From: Nitrosomonadales bacterium
GTDB taxonomy: Bacteria; Pseudomonadota; Gammaproteobacteria; Burkholderiales; Gallionellaceae
Reading direction: 5' to 3'
DNA length: 60,067 nucleotides
Assembly (NCBI GenBank): GCA_016234685.1
Contig: JACRAT010000019.1
Coordinates: forward strand, 1 to 60,067
The translations under genes were made by a program, and so were the position numbers. Positions 47,293-56,307 of this stretch are shown here, piece after piece. Below the pieces are notes generated by a model. It saw only the letters and a program-made list of their open reading frames with translations. It ran no database searches and was not told where the DNA came from. How positions within the stretch are numbered: position 1 is the first letter of the stretch; every line of letters begins with the position of its first letter.

Positions 47293-50208
47293 ATGTCATC
47301 ACCCATACACGATCCGATCTCCCCCCCTTCGCCCGATGCGAAGACCGAAACCAAGACCACCACCTGCTACATGTGCGCCTGCCGCTGCGGCATCAAAGTG
47401 CATCTGCGCGACGGCGAGGTGCGCTACATCGAGGGTAATCCCGACCATCCGCTGAACAAGGGCGTGATCTGCGCCAAGGGCGGCTCGGGCATCATGAAGC
47501 AATACTCTCCCGCGCGGCTGACCAAGCCTCTGCGCCGCAAGCCCGGCACCGAGCGCGGCGCAAACGAGTTCGAGGAAATCAGCTGGGACGAAACTTTCGA
47601 CATCCTCGAAAAACGCCTGTCGCACCTGCGCGCTACCGACCCGAAAAAATTCGCGCTGTTCACCGGACGCGACCAGATGCAGGCGCTCACCGGCCTGTTC
47701 GCGCGCCAGTTCGGCACGCCCAACTACGCGGCGCACGGCGGCTTCTGCTCGGTCAACATGGCGGCGGGCATGATCTACACTATAGGCGGCTCGTTCTGGG
47801 AATTCGGCGGCCCCGACCTGGAACGCGCCAAGGTGTTCTACATGATAGGGACAGCGGAGGACCACCACTCCAACCCGCTGAAAAGCGCCATCGGCGAATT
47901 CAAGCGCAACGGCGGCCGCTTCGTCGCCATCAATCCGGTGCGCAGCGGCTATGCCGCCATCGCCGACGAGTGGATCCCGATCAAGCCCGGTACCGACGGC
48001 GCGCTGATCCTCGCCATCATCCGCGAAATCATCGCGCTCGGTTTGTATGACCGCGACTTCCTCGCGCGCTACACCAACTCCGGCCAGTTGGTGAATCAGG
48101 ACGAAGCCAGCAAAGAGTTCGGCATGTTCGTGCGCAACCCCGAAGGCGACAAGATCAACCCGCTGCGCCCGCACAATTTCTACTGGTGGGATCGCCTGAG
48201 CAATAAGCCGGTGGACGACCACACCAAGGGTGCCGACCCCTGCCTGTACGGCACCTTCACCCTGCCCGACGGCACAACGGCGAAACCCGCATTCCAGTTG
48301 CTCAAAGAGCGCGTGGCCGACTGCACACCCGAATGGGCGGAAGGCATCACCGGCATTTCCGCCGACACCATCAAGCGCATCGCGCACGAGATGGGCGTCA
48401 CCGCGCGCGACCAGAAAATCGAACTGCCGATACCGTGGACAGACTGGTGGGGCGAAGAGCACGAAACCGTTACCGGCAACCCGGTCGCCTTCCACGCCAT
48501 GCGCGGCTTGGCGGCACACTCCAACGGTTTCCAGACCATCCGTTCGCTGGCGATTTTGATGTCGCTGCTGGGCACCATCGACCGTCCCGGCGGCTTCCGC
48601 CACAAGGCACCGTACCCGCGCGCGATTCCGCCCAATGCGCGTCCATCCAAAGGCCCAGAGGCTGTGCAACCCAACACTCCCTTGGGCGGCGCGCCGCTGG
48701 GCTGGCCGGAGACGCCGGACGATCTGTTCGTGGATGCCAACGGCCAACCGGTGCGCCTCGACAAGGGTTTCTCGTGGGAGCATCCGCTGTCAGCGCACGG
48801 CCTGATGCACAACGCCATCACCAACGCTTGGCGCGGCGACCCGTACCCCATCGACACGCTGCTGCTGTTCATGGCCAACATGGCGTGGAACTCCAGCATG
48901 AACACCTCGCAAGTGCGCGACATGCTTACCGACAAGAATGCGGACGGCGGCTACAAGATCCCGTTCATCGTGGTGTGCGATGCGTTCCAGTCCGAGACCA
49001 CCGCCTTCGCCGACCTGATTTTGCCGGACACGACTTACCTCGAACGCCACGACTGCATGTCGATGCTGGATAGACCGATCTCGGAATACGACGGCCCGGT
49101 GGATTCGGTGCGCATCCCGGTGCTACCACCGACCGGCGAGTGCAAGCCGTTCCAGGAAGTGCTGGTCGAACTGGCCAGCCGTCTCAAACTGCCTGCCTTC
49201 ACCAGCGCCGAAGGTGGACGCAAGTTCAAGAACTACCCGGATTTCGTGGTCAATTATGAAACCGCGCCGGGTTCCGGCATCGGTTTCCTCACCGGATGGC
49301 GCGGCAAGGATGGCGAAAAAGCCATGCGCGGCGAACCCAACCCGAAACAGTGGGAGATGTACGAGAAGAACGGTTGCTTCTTCCAGTACCACCTGCCGCC
49401 GTCCAGCCAGTACATGCGCAACTGGAACAAGGACTACATGGAATGGGCGCAGCAGGCCGGGATGCGCCGCGACAACGACCCCATCATCATCCACATCTAT
49501 TCCGAGCTATTGCAGGGTTTCCGTCTCGCCGCCGAAGGCAAGCGTCCCGGCAAACAGCCGCCGGATGAGTTGCGCGAACGCATCGCCACCTACTTCGACC
49601 CACTGCCGTTCTGGTATGCGCCGCTGGAAGACGATCAGAGCGACCTGAAGAAGTATCCGCTCAACGCGCTGACCCAGCGCCCGATGGCGATGTACCACTC
49701 GTGGGATTCGCAGAATGCTTGGCTGCGCCAGATACATACCTACAACTATCTCAACGTCAACACTGCCACCGCACTGGCGGCCGGGATAGCGGATGAAAGC
49801 TGGATGTGGGTGGAATCGCAGTGGGGCAAAGTGCGCTGCCTGTGCCGCCACTCCGAAGCAGTCGAACCCGGCACGGTGTGGACTTGGAACGCCATCGGCA
49901 AAGCCTCCGGCGCATGGAACCTGACCGGCGATGCCAACGAGTCGAAGCAGGGCTTCCTGCTCAACCACCTGATCTCGGAAGAACTGCGCGCCAACGCCGA
50001 CGGCAAACGATTCTCCAACTCCGACCCGATCACTGGACAGGCCGCTTGGTACGACGTGCGCGTGCGCATCTACCCCGCAGAGGCCGGCGAACCAGAACAC
50101 AGCTATCCGCAATTCGCCACGATGGAGCCGACACCCGGCATGGAAACCAGAAAGATGGGCTGGCAGGCATGGTTTGCCGGCAACAAGAAGAAAGGTGGTG
50201 CGCAGTGA
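47293..50208 (+). CDS. soeA: Cytoplasmic sulfite dehydrogenase molybdopterin subunit (SoeA-like)
   Basis: A 971-aa DMSO-reductase-family molybdoenzyme. The N-terminal [4Fe-4S] cysteines are C25, C28 and C32 (TTCYMCACRCG) with a fourth in KGVICAKGG. Mo region: GGFCSVNMAAG. There is no Tat signal, so the enzyme stays cytoplasmic as SoeA does. Together with a 240-aa FeS protein and a DmsC-like anchor it matches SoeABC, which oxidises sulfite from DsrAB to sulfate. Alternatives: polysulfide or thiosulfate reductase-type enzymes, less likely given the TSUP neighbour and dsr. Confidence 0.85.
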   Translation: MSSPIHDPISPPSPDAKTETKTTTCYMCACRCGIKVHLRDGEVRYIEGNPDHPLNKGVICAKGGSGIMKQYSPARLTKPLRRKPGTERGANEFEEISWDETFDILEKRLSHLRATDPKKFALFTGRDQMQALTGLFARQFGTPNYAAHGGFCSVNMAAGMIYTIGGSFWEFGGPDLERAKVFYMIGTAEDHHSNPLKSAIGEFKRNGGRFVAINPVRSGYAAIADEWIPIKPGTDGALILAIIREIIALGLYDRDFLARYTNSGQLVNQDEASKEFGMFVRNPEGDKINPLRPHNFYWWDRLSNKPVDDHTKGADPCLYGTFTLPDGTTAKPAFQLLKERVADCTPEWAEGITGISADTIKRIAHEMGVTARDQKIELPIPWTDWWGEEHETVTGNPVAFHAMRGLAAHSNGFQTIRSLAILMSLLGTIDRPGGFRHKAPYPRAIPPNARPSKGPEAVQPNTPLGGAPLGWPETPDDLFVDANGQPVRLDKGFSWEHPLSAHGLMHNAITNAWRGDPYPIDTLLLFMANMAWNSSMNTSQVRDMLTDKNADGGYKIPFIVVCDAFQSETTAFADLILPDTTYLERHDCMSMLDRPISEYDGPVDSVRIPVLPPTGECKPFQEVLVELASRLKLPAFTSAEGGRKFKNYPDFVVNYETAPGSGIGFLTGWRGKDGEKAMRGEPNPKQWEMYEKNGCFFQYHLPPSSQYMRNWNKDYMEWAQQAGMRRDNDPIIIHIYSELLQGFRLAAEGKRPGKQPPDELRERIATYFDPLPFWYAPLEDDQSDLKKYPLNALTQRPMAMYHSWDSQNAWLRQIHTYNYLNVNTATALAAGIADESWMWVESQWGKVRCLCRHSEAVEPGTVWTWNAIGKASGAWNLTGDANESKQGFLLNHLISEELRANADGKRFSNSDPITGQAAWYDVRVRIYPAEAGEPEHSYPQFATMEPTPGMETRKMGWQAWFAGNKKKGGAQ

Positions 50209-50927
50209 CTCAACTCGCACTTGTTATCGACCTGAACGTCTGCGTCGGCTGTCATGCCTGCGTAACCAATTGCAAACAATGGAACACCTCGGGGGCAGCA
50301 GGCAGCCTGACCGACTGCAATCCCTACGAGGCCGAGCCGAACGGCACGTTCTTCAATCGCGTGCAGACCTTCGAGGTGGGCAGTTTCCCTAATACCGAGA
50401 CGGTGCATTTCCCCAAATCCTGCCTGCATTGCGAAGACCCGGCCTGCGTGCCGGTGTGTCCGACTGGCGCTTCTTACAAGCGTAAGGAAGACGGCATCGT
50501 GCTGGTCGATTACGACAAGTGCATCGGTTGCAAATACTGTTCGTGGGCTTGCCCCTACGGCGTGCGCGAGTTCGACGAACAACGCAAGGTAATGACCAAA
50601 TGCACCTTGTGCGTAGACCGCATCTACGACCAGAGCCTGCCCGAGGAACGGCGCAAGCCTTCCTGCGTGCTGGCTTGCCCGCCGGGTGCACGCCTGTTCG
50701 GCGACGTACACGATCCCGAGTCCGAAGTCTCGGTGGCGATCCGCGAACGCGGCGGCTATGTGCTGATGCCGGAAGCCAACACCAAACCGGCCAACCACTA
50801 CCTGCCGCGCCGCAAGACCGCGCTGAAGATACGCGACGAAGAACTGTATCGCTCGGACAATCCGCACAAGATCGACGGCGCGCCGTTCGACAAGGATCTG
50901 CCGCCGACCAACGAAGAACTCAACTGA
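50205..50927 (+). CDS. soeB: SoeB-like iron-sulfur subunit
   Basis: A 240-aa four-cluster ferredoxin protein: VCVGCHACVTNCKQW, CLHCEDPACVPVC, KCIGCKYCSWACPYG and CTLCVDRIYDQ...CVLACPPGA. The GTG start at 50205 overlaps the soeA stop (GTGA). An earlier frame to 49806 lies in soeA and is rejected. No export signal. It conducts electrons from SoeA to SoeC. Confidence 0.88.
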   Translation: MTQLALVIDLNVCVGCHACVTNCKQWNTSGAAGSLTDCNPYEAEPNGTFFNRVQTFEVGSFPNTETVHFPKSCLHCEDPACVPVCPTGASYKRKEDGIVLVDYDKCIGCKYCSWACPYGVREFDEQRKVMTKCTLCVDRIYDQSLPEERRKPSCVLACPPGARLFGDVHDPESEVSVAIRERGGYVLMPEANTKPANHYLPRRKTALKIRDEELYRSDNPHKIDGAPFDKDLPPTNEELN

Positions 50928-50937
50928 GGCCAGAAGA

Positions 50938-51840
50938 ATGCATCCCGCCCTATCCGTCATCTTCCTGACCACGCTCATCGGCGCCGGTCAGGGTCTGTTC
51001 ATCGCCCTGTTCTTCTGTGAACTGCTGGCTCCGACCGCCACCACGCCGGGCTTTCTGGCTGGCGGCAGCGCACTCGTCCTGCTGCTGTGCGGCGCAGGGC
51101 TGATCGCCTCCTTCTTCCACTTGGGCCACCCGGAACGGGCTTGGCGTGCCGCCACCATGTGGCGCACCTCGTGGTTGTCACGTGAAGTGATCGCCCTGCC
51201 CGCTTTCATGGCAGCGGCGTTCGCCTACGGTGTGGCCCACTGGAGCGGCGCGGGCCACACCTTGCTCATCGGCGTGGTCGGCGTGTTGCTGGCACTGACG
51301 CTGTTCATCTGTACCGCCATGATCTACGCCGCGATCAAGGTGCTAAAGGAATGGGCACATCCGCTGACGCCGGTGAACTTCATCCTGCTGGGCAGTGCTT
51401 CCGGCATGACGCTGGCTGCCGCCTACGCCGGGTTCGCCGCCCCCGAACTGACCACGGCACTGGCGCAGGCCGCCGTCGTGCTCACCTCACTGGCCTTGCT
51501 GACACGCGGTGCGGCACTGGTGCGCAACGCCCGGCTCAGCCCGGCCAGCACCTTGCAGACTGCAATCGGCATCCGCCATCCGCGCATCGTGCAAAAGGCA
51601 CAGGGCGCCATGGGCGGCTCGTACAACACGCGGGAATTCTTCCACGGCAAGAGCGCAAATTTCGTCCGCACCATCGTGCCGGTGTTTCTTGTGCTGACCT
51701 TCTTCGTACCGCTGGCCTTGGTATTTAGCCTGCCGTTGCTGGCCTTTCTCGCCCAATACGGCGGGCTGATGGCCGAACGCTGGTATTTCTTCGCCGAAGC
51801 GCGCCACCCGCAGAATCTTTACTATCAGGGGAAATCCTGA
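50938..51840 (+). CDS. soeC: SoeC-like (DmsC-family) membrane anchor
   Basis: A 300-aa protein with about eight hydrophobic helices, starting MHPALSVIFLTTLIGAGQGL as in DmsC-type anchors. HLGHPERAWRAATMWRTSWL is a family block. It would pass electrons from sulfite to the quinone pool. Its TGA overlaps the ATG of the exporter. Confidence 0.87.
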   Translation: MHPALSVIFLTTLIGAGQGLFIALFFCELLAPTATTPGFLAGGSALVLLLCGAGLIASFFHLGHPERAWRAATMWRTSWLSREVIALPAFMAAAFAYGVAHWSGAGHTLLIGVVGVLLALTLFICTAMIYAAIKVLKEWAHPLTPVNFILLGSASGMTLAAAYAGFAAPELTTALAQAAVVLTSLALLTRGAALVRNARLSPASTLQTAIGIRHPRIVQKAQGAMGGSYNTREFFHGKSANFVRTIVPVFLVLTFFVPLALVFSLPLLAFLAQYGGLMAERWYFFAEARHPQNLYYQGKS

Positions 51841-52820
51841 TGCTGAACGACCTCGTGTCCCGTTTGCAGAACCTCTCTGGTTTGCTGCGCGCCAACGCGC
51901 TGCTACTGGTGGTGTCGTTCTCATTGTTCACCGCCGGAGCCTACGCCGCCGACAGCCTGCCTGCCGAGAGCGAGATGGCTTGGTGGGTATTGCCGCTGGC
52001 GCTGTTCTTCGTCTGCTTCTTGATGGGCATCGTCGCCGTGCCTTCCGGCGTGGGCGGCGGCGTGCTGTTCGTGCCCATCGTGGGTGGCTTCTTCCCCTTC
52101 CATCTGGATTTCGTACGCGCTGCCGGTCTGCTGGTGGCGCTGGCCAGCGCCCTGTCCGCCGGGCCGATGCTGTTGCGCGGCGGACTGGCCAATCTGCGGC
52201 TGGCCTTGCCGATGGCGCTGCTGGCTTCGGCCAGCTCCATCGCAGGTGCGATCATGGGGCTGGCCCTGCCTGCCGCCACGGTGCAAGTCGCGCTGGGCAT
52301 CACCATCCTCGGCATCGTAGTCCTGATGTTGTCGGCGAAAAAATCCGAGTTCCCCGACGTACAGCGCCCGGACCGACTCTCGGCGGCGCTGTCGATGAAC
52401 GGCATCTACCACGACGGCGCGACCGGCAAGAACATGCCCTGGCAGGTGCATCGCACGCCGCTGGCGCTGCTGCTGTTCGTCGGCATCGGCTTCCTCGCCG
52501 GCATGTTCGGCATGGGCGCAGGCTGGGCCAACGTGCCAGTGCTGAATCTGCTGATGGGCGCGCCGCTCAAGGTGTCGGCGGGCACGTCCAGCTTCATCCT
52601 GTCGCTGGTGGATTCCTCTGCCGCTTGGGTATACATCAACAAGGGCGCGGTGCTGGCGGTGATCGCCGTGCCGTCGGTGGTCGGCATGATGCTGGGAGCG
52701 ATGATAGGCGCGCGGCTGTTGCACGTGCTGCGTGCCTCGGTGGTGCGCCGTCTGGTGATCTTCCTGCTGCTCTTTGCCGGGCTGCGCGCCCTGCTCAAGG
52801 GCTTGGGCATCTGGATGTGA
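51840..52820 (+). CDS. TSUP/TauE-SafE family transporter, probable sulfite exporter
   Basis: A 326-aa protein with about eight helices in two halves. Both halves show the family glycine motifs (GVGGGVLFVPIVGGFFPF and GAGWANVPVLNLLMGAPLKV), and GTSSFILSLVD follows. Some members export sulfite or sulfoacetate. The position after soeABC supports sulfite or sulfate movement, but the substrate is not visible. N-terminal residues about 18-37 may act as an extra signal-like helix. Confidence 0.87.
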   Translation: MLNDLVSRLQNLSGLLRANALLLVVSFSLFTAGAYAADSLPAESEMAWWVLPLALFFVCFLMGIVAVPSGVGGGVLFVPIVGGFFPFHLDFVRAAGLLVALASALSAGPMLLRGGLANLRLALPMALLASASSIAGAIMGLALPAATVQVALGITILGIVVLMLSAKKSEFPDVQRPDRLSAALSMNGIYHDGATGKNMPWQVHRTPLALLLFVGIGFLAGMFGMGAGWANVPVLNLLMGAPLKVSAGTSSFILSLVDSSAAWVYINKGAVLAVIAVPSVVGMMLGAMIGARLLHVLRASVVRRLVIFLLLFAGLRALLKGLGIWM

Positions 52821-52827
52821 GGACGAG

Positions 52828-53229
52828 ATGAGTCAAAATTTTCCTGAGCAACAACGCTATTCCACCCTGCTGCACTGGGGATCGAGATCGGGGCTGGCCT
52901 TGTTGGTCGCCAGCTTCGCCGCCTATGTGACGGGACTGCTGCCCGCACACATCCCGCTGGAGCAACTGCCCCAAGTGTGGAGTTTGCCATCAGGCCAGTT
53001 CATCCAGCAGACCGGCGCACCAACCGGCTGGGGCTGGCTGGGCCGTATCGGCGAAGGCGATTACGCCGCCATGCTCGGCATCGCCTGGCTGTCAGGCTGT
53101 TCACTGCTACCGCTGCTGGCGGTGATCCCGGTCTACCTGAGTCGCCGCGACCGTATCTTCGCCGCCATTTGTGCCGTGGAGATCGCTATCTTGCTGCTGG
53201 CGGCCTCTGGTATCCTCGCCGCCCATTGA
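52828..53229 (+). CDS. Small DUF1634-like membrane protein
   Basis: 133 aa with three hydrophobic segments (about 21-39, 78-103, 110-131). DUF1634 proteins are often encoded next to TSUP transporters, which fits here. I start at ATG 52828 (MSQNFPEQQRYSTLLHWG) after GAGGACGAG. The frame to 52774 reads into the transporter gene. Role unknown, perhaps a partner of the exporter. The family assignment is tentative. Confidence 0.65.
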   Translation: MSQNFPEQQRYSTLLHWGSRSGLALLVASFAAYVTGLLPAHIPLEQLPQVWSLPSGQFIQQTGAPTGWGWLGRIGEGDYAAMLGIAWLSGCSLLPLLAVIPVYLSRRDRIFAAICAVEIAILLLAASGILAAH

Positions 53230-53240
53230 GAGAGGACACC

Positions 53241-54068
53241 ATGAAACCTGCCTTCGAACGTATCCTGTTAGCCACCGAACACACCGAATTCGATGTCGGC
53301 GCAGAGCGCGTCGCCTTCGCCCTTTCCAAGCATTGCGGGCTGCCGCTCGACGGTGTTTTCCCGATGCGCAGCAATCCTGAATATGAGATAGAAGCGCCAC
53401 AACTGGTCGTCAAGGCCGAACGCGAAGCCGCCGACAAGATCACCGAGGTGTGCGCCGCCGCCGAATTGATGGGGGTGAAACTCAACGTGCGCGCCCGGCG
53501 CGGCGAGATGCGCTTCCGCGAGGTGGTGGACGAAGCCGCCCGGCTGCACAGCGACATCATCGTGGTACGCCGCCGTGGCAAACGCGGTTTTTTGGCGCAA
53601 CTGATGATAGGCGAGATGGTCAGCAAGATCGTCGGCCATGCGCCGTGCAGCGTGCTCACCGTGCCGCGTGCGGCACAGATGTGGCAGAGTGGCATCTTGG
53701 TCGCCGTGGACGCAGCGCCTTCCGCCGCCAACTCCGTCAGAGTGGCGACCGAGATCGCCGCGATCTGCGGCCTGCCGCTGACCGTGCTGAGCGTCGCCGC
53801 GCTGGATTTCGCCCCGCAACGCGCCGAGGCAGAGGCCATCGTCGCCCGTCATCTGGCCAGCGTACAGGCCGCTGGGGTACAGGGAACCGGCATGGTGCGC
53901 TGCGGCAAAGCATTCGAACAGATCGTGCAAGGCGCTCAATCCGCCGGAGCGGATCTGATCGTGGTGGGACGCCAAAGCGAGGGCGGCATCATCAAAGCCA
54001 TGCTGGGCGGAACGGCACAAAAAGTCGTCGGTCTGGCTGAAACTCCGGTATTGGTAGTACACGACTAA
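53241..54068 (+). CDS. Tandem universal stress protein (UspA)
   Basis: 275 aa from ATG 53241 with GAGAGGA before it. There are two Usp domains (1-140, 145-275). The nucleotide-binding blocks are HSDIIVVRRRGKRGFLAQLM in the first and GADLIVVGRQSEGGIIKAML in the second, which carries the G-2x-G-9x-G(S/T)-like pattern (GRQSEGG...GGTAQKV). It is the last gene of the soe operon, and its stop overlaps the next operator (54066-54082). Confidence 0.88.
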   Translation: MKPAFERILLATEHTEFDVGAERVAFALSKHCGLPLDGVFPMRSNPEYEIEAPQLVVKAEREAADKITEVCAAAELMGVKLNVRARRGEMRFREVVDEAARLHSDIIVVRRRGKRGFLAQLMIGEMVSKIVGHAPCSVLTVPRAAQMWQSGILVAVDAAPSAANSVRVATEIAAICGLPLTVLSVAALDFAPQRAEAEAIVARHLASVQAAGVQGTGMVRCGKAFEQIVQGAQSAGADLIVVGRQSEGGIIKAMLGGTAQKVVGLAETPVLVVHD

Positions 54069-54135
54069 CCCTTATGGGTAATCCCGCATATCTCGTAGCG
54101 GTTATAGACGCCGGGGGCTGGAATTCCGCCTAATA
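54066..54135 (+). promoter_or_regulatory. Promoter/operator region of tusA-dsrE2
   Basis: TAACCCTTATGGGTAAT (54066-54082) starts at the stop codon of the Usp gene. CGTAGCGGTTATAGAC (54094-54109) and CCTAATA (54129-54135) follow. The 19-base spacing from GGTTATAGAC to CCTAATA is the same as at soeA. The operator overlaps a coding end, which suggests that the box is compact and selected. Confidence 0.6.
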
Positions 54136-54203
54136 ACGGAACTTGGGGCGAGCCTGCCAATAACCAAGCAACATTAAACACGACACCTCAGAGGAGAAGC
54201 ACA

Positions 54204-54431
54204 ATGAATTTCGACAAAGAACTGGATGCGCGCGGATTGTCCTGCCCACTTCCCATTCTGAAGACCAAGAAGTCGCTGTCCGACATGGGCAGCGGACAAG
54301 TCCTCAAGGTCGTCTCGACCGACTGCGGCTCGGTCAAAGACATGCAGGCCTTCGCATCGCAGACCGGCAACGAGTTGCTGGAACAGTCCGAAGCCGGCGG
54401 CGAATACTTCTTCTACATGAAGAAGAAGTAA
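54204..54431 (+). CDS. tusA: TusA sulfur carrier
   Basis: A 75-aa protein. The Cys-Pro motif is C14-P15 in ARGLSCPLPILKTKKSL, and STDCGSVKD carries the second cysteine. TusA takes persulfide from rhodaneses and passes it to DsrE or DsrEFH in oxidisers. GAGGAGAAGC lies upstream. The usual rhodanese gene that precedes tusA-dsrE2 in many sulfur oxidisers is not present here. Confidence 0.94.
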   Translation: MNFDKELDARGLSCPLPILKTKKSLSDMGSGQVLKVVSTDCGSVKDMQAFASQTGNELLEQSEAGGEYFFYMKKK

Positions 54432-54453
54432 CCCAACCTCTAGGGAGAATTCC

Positions 54454-54918
54454 ATGAAAAAGATGGCGATCATTGCCACCAAAGGCACGCTGGATATGGC
54501 CTACCCGCCATTCATCCTAGCCTCCACCGCTGCGGCGCTGGGTTATGACGTGCAGATTTTCTTCACCTTCTATGGCCTGCAACTACTGCGCAAGGACCTG
54601 TCCGACGTAAAGATCAGCCCGCTGGCCAACCCGGCGATGCCCATGCCCATCCCCATGCCGGTGATGGTGCAGATGCTGCCCGGCATGGAAAGCATGGCGA
54701 CCATGATGATGAAGGACAAGCTCAAGAAGAAGGGCGTGGCCTCGCTGGAAGAATTGCGTGCGCTGTGTCAGGAGGCCGACGTGAAGTTCGTCGCCTGCCA
54801 GATGACCGTCGATCTGTTCGAATTCGACAAGAACGACTTCATCGACGGAGTCGAATACGGTGGAGCGGCCATGTTCATGGAGTTCGCAGGCGAAACCGAT
54901 ATTTGCCTGTTCGTCTAA
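54454..54918 (+). CDS. dsrE2: DsrE2 family membrane-associated sulfurtransferase
   Basis: 154 aa. One or two hydrophobic stretches near the N-terminus (TLDMAYPPFILASTAAALGY), then a Met/Pro-rich loop (MPMPIPMPVMVQMLPGM, at about 65-85). The conserved cysteines lie in LRALCQEADVKFVACQMTVD and DICLFV. DsrE2 is membrane-linked and works with TusA in sulfur delivery. It follows tusA by 22 bases and ends in a strong terminator. Confidence 0.9.
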   Translation: MKKMAIIATKGTLDMAYPPFILASTAAALGYDVQIFFTFYGLQLLRKDLSDVKISPLANPAMPMPIPMPVMVQMLPGMESMATMMMKDKLKKKGVASLEELRALCQEADVKFVACQMTVDLFEFDKNDFIDGVEYGGAAMFMEFAGETDICLFV

Positions 54919-54927
54919 GCATCACTA

Positions 54928-54953
54928 TCCGGCCCCAGAGGCCGGATTTTTTT
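54928..54953 (+). terminator. Rho-independent terminator after dsrE2
   Basis: The stem TCCGGCC-CCAGA-GGCCGGA is followed by seven T (54947-54953). Confidence 0.9.
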
Positions 54954-54983
54954 GCAGTCCACAATAACTATTCAGGGGGAAAC

Positions 54984-56240
54984 ATGAAACAGAAGATTAT
55001 CGTATCCATGCTGGTCGCTGCCGGACTGGCCTCGCCTGTCGCCTATGCCACCAACGGTTATTTCGCACACGGCTACGGCACCAAGGCCAAGGGCATGGGC
55101 GGCGTCGGCATCGCCCTGCCGCAAGATGCGCTGGCGGCGGCGACCAATCCGGCAGGCATGATCAAGGTCGGCGAACGTATCGACGCCGGGCTGGAGTGGT
55201 TCCGTCCATCGCGCAGCGCCAGCATCACCGGCAATGCGTTCGGCGCTGATGCCACCTACGACGGCAACGGCAAGCAAAACTTCTTCATCCCTGAATTCGG
55301 CTACAACCACATGCTGGGAGCCGATTCCTCGGTCGGAGTCTCAGTCTATGGCAACGGCGGCATGAACTCCGACTACGCGCAGAATCCCTATGCCCGCTTC
55401 GGCGCAACTGGCAGCGCAGGTATCAATCTGGAGCAACTGTTCATCTCCCCTTCCTATGCCAAGGAGATCGCGCCCGGTCATTCGCTCGGCATCGCCGTGA
55501 ATCTGGTCTATCAGCGTTTTTCGGCCAAGGGGCTGACACCGTTCACCGGCATGAGCGCCGCCCCCGGCTCGGTCACCGACCAAGGCAATGACAGCTCCAC
55601 CGGTGTCGGCCTGCGGCTGGGCTGGCTGGGCGAGATCAGCCCGAGCTTCTCGCTGGGTGCTACTTATCAGCCCAAGACCCGCATGAGCAAATTCAGCAAA
55701 TATCAGGGCCTGTTCGCCGATCAGGGCAGCTTCGACATCCCCGCCAGCTACGGCGTAGGCATGTCGATGAAGCCGACCCCGGTCACCACCTTGGCTGTGG
55801 ATGTGGAAGTGATCGAATACAGCAAGGTCAAATCGGTTGGCAGCCCCTTCGCCTCTCCCGGCCCGCTGGGTTCGGCCACGGGTGCTGGTTTCGGCTGGAA
55901 GGATGTGACTGTGTTCAAGATCGGCGCCAGCCACGATCTGAGCGACAAGCTCACCGTGCGCGCTGGTTACAACCACAACAATCAGCCCATCCCCGCCTCT
56001 GAGACTTTCTTCAACATCCTCGCTCCGGGTGTGGTGACGGATCACGTCACACTAGGTGCGACCTGGCGTCTGGAAGGCAACAATGAAATCTCGCTGGCCT
56101 ACATGCACGCCTTCAAGACCAGCGTGAATGGCGTCAATTCGATTCCGCCCGGCTTCCCGCCTGCGGGCATGGGCGGCGGCAACGCCAACCTGAAGATGTC
56201 CGAAGACTCGCTGGGTCTAGCCTATAGCTGGAAGATGTAA
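54984..56240 (+). CDS. FadL/OMPP1-family outer membrane porin
   Basis: 418 aa from ATG 54984 (MKQKIIVSMLVAAGLASPVAYA, signal peptide cut after YA). The mature N-terminus TNGYFAHGYGTKAKGMGGVGIALPQDALAAATNPAG is the FadL/TodX hatch region. Long beta-strand-rich sequence follows and it ends ...LGLAYSWKM with an aromatic residue near the end, as outer membrane proteins do. Substrates of the family include fatty acids and aromatics. Its position right after tusA-dsrE2 suggests hydrophobic sulfur species, which is speculation. It is cut off from tusA by the terminator, so it probably has its own promoter. Confidence 0.88.
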   Translation: MKQKIIVSMLVAAGLASPVAYATNGYFAHGYGTKAKGMGGVGIALPQDALAAATNPAGMIKVGERIDAGLEWFRPSRSASITGNAFGADATYDGNGKQNFFIPEFGYNHMLGADSSVGVSVYGNGGMNSDYAQNPYARFGATGSAGINLEQLFISPSYAKEIAPGHSLGIAVNLVYQRFSAKGLTPFTGMSAAPGSVTDQGNDSSTGVGLRLGWLGEISPSFSLGATYQPKTRMSKFSKYQGLFADQGSFDIPASYGVGMSMKPTPVTTLAVDVEVIEYSKVKSVGSPFASPGPLGSATGAGFGWKDVTVFKIGASHDLSDKLTVRAGYNHNNQPIPASETFFNILAPGVVTDHVTLGATWRLEGNNEISLAYMHAFKTSVNGVNSIPPGFPPAGMGGGNANLKMSEDSLGLAYSWKM

Positions 56241-56260
56241 GCTCGGGCTTTGCCACCACG

Positions 56261-56291
56261 CTCCCGATCTAGCTCAGTGCGTGATCGGGAG
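56261..56291. terminator. Hairpin between convergent FadL-like gene and recX
   Basis: CTCCCGATC at 56261-56269 pairs with GATCGGGAG at 56283-56291, with a 13-base loop. There is no T-tract on either side. It lies between two converging genes, so a bidirectional terminator or stabilising hairpin is likely. Confidence 0.5.
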
Positions 56292-56307
56292 TGCCCTCCC
56301 CTCCTGT

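Noticed and set aside
47299..48783. A 494-aa minus-strand frame within soeA
   Set aside because: It is an antisense shadow of a canonical molybdoenzyme, with no start context or domain.
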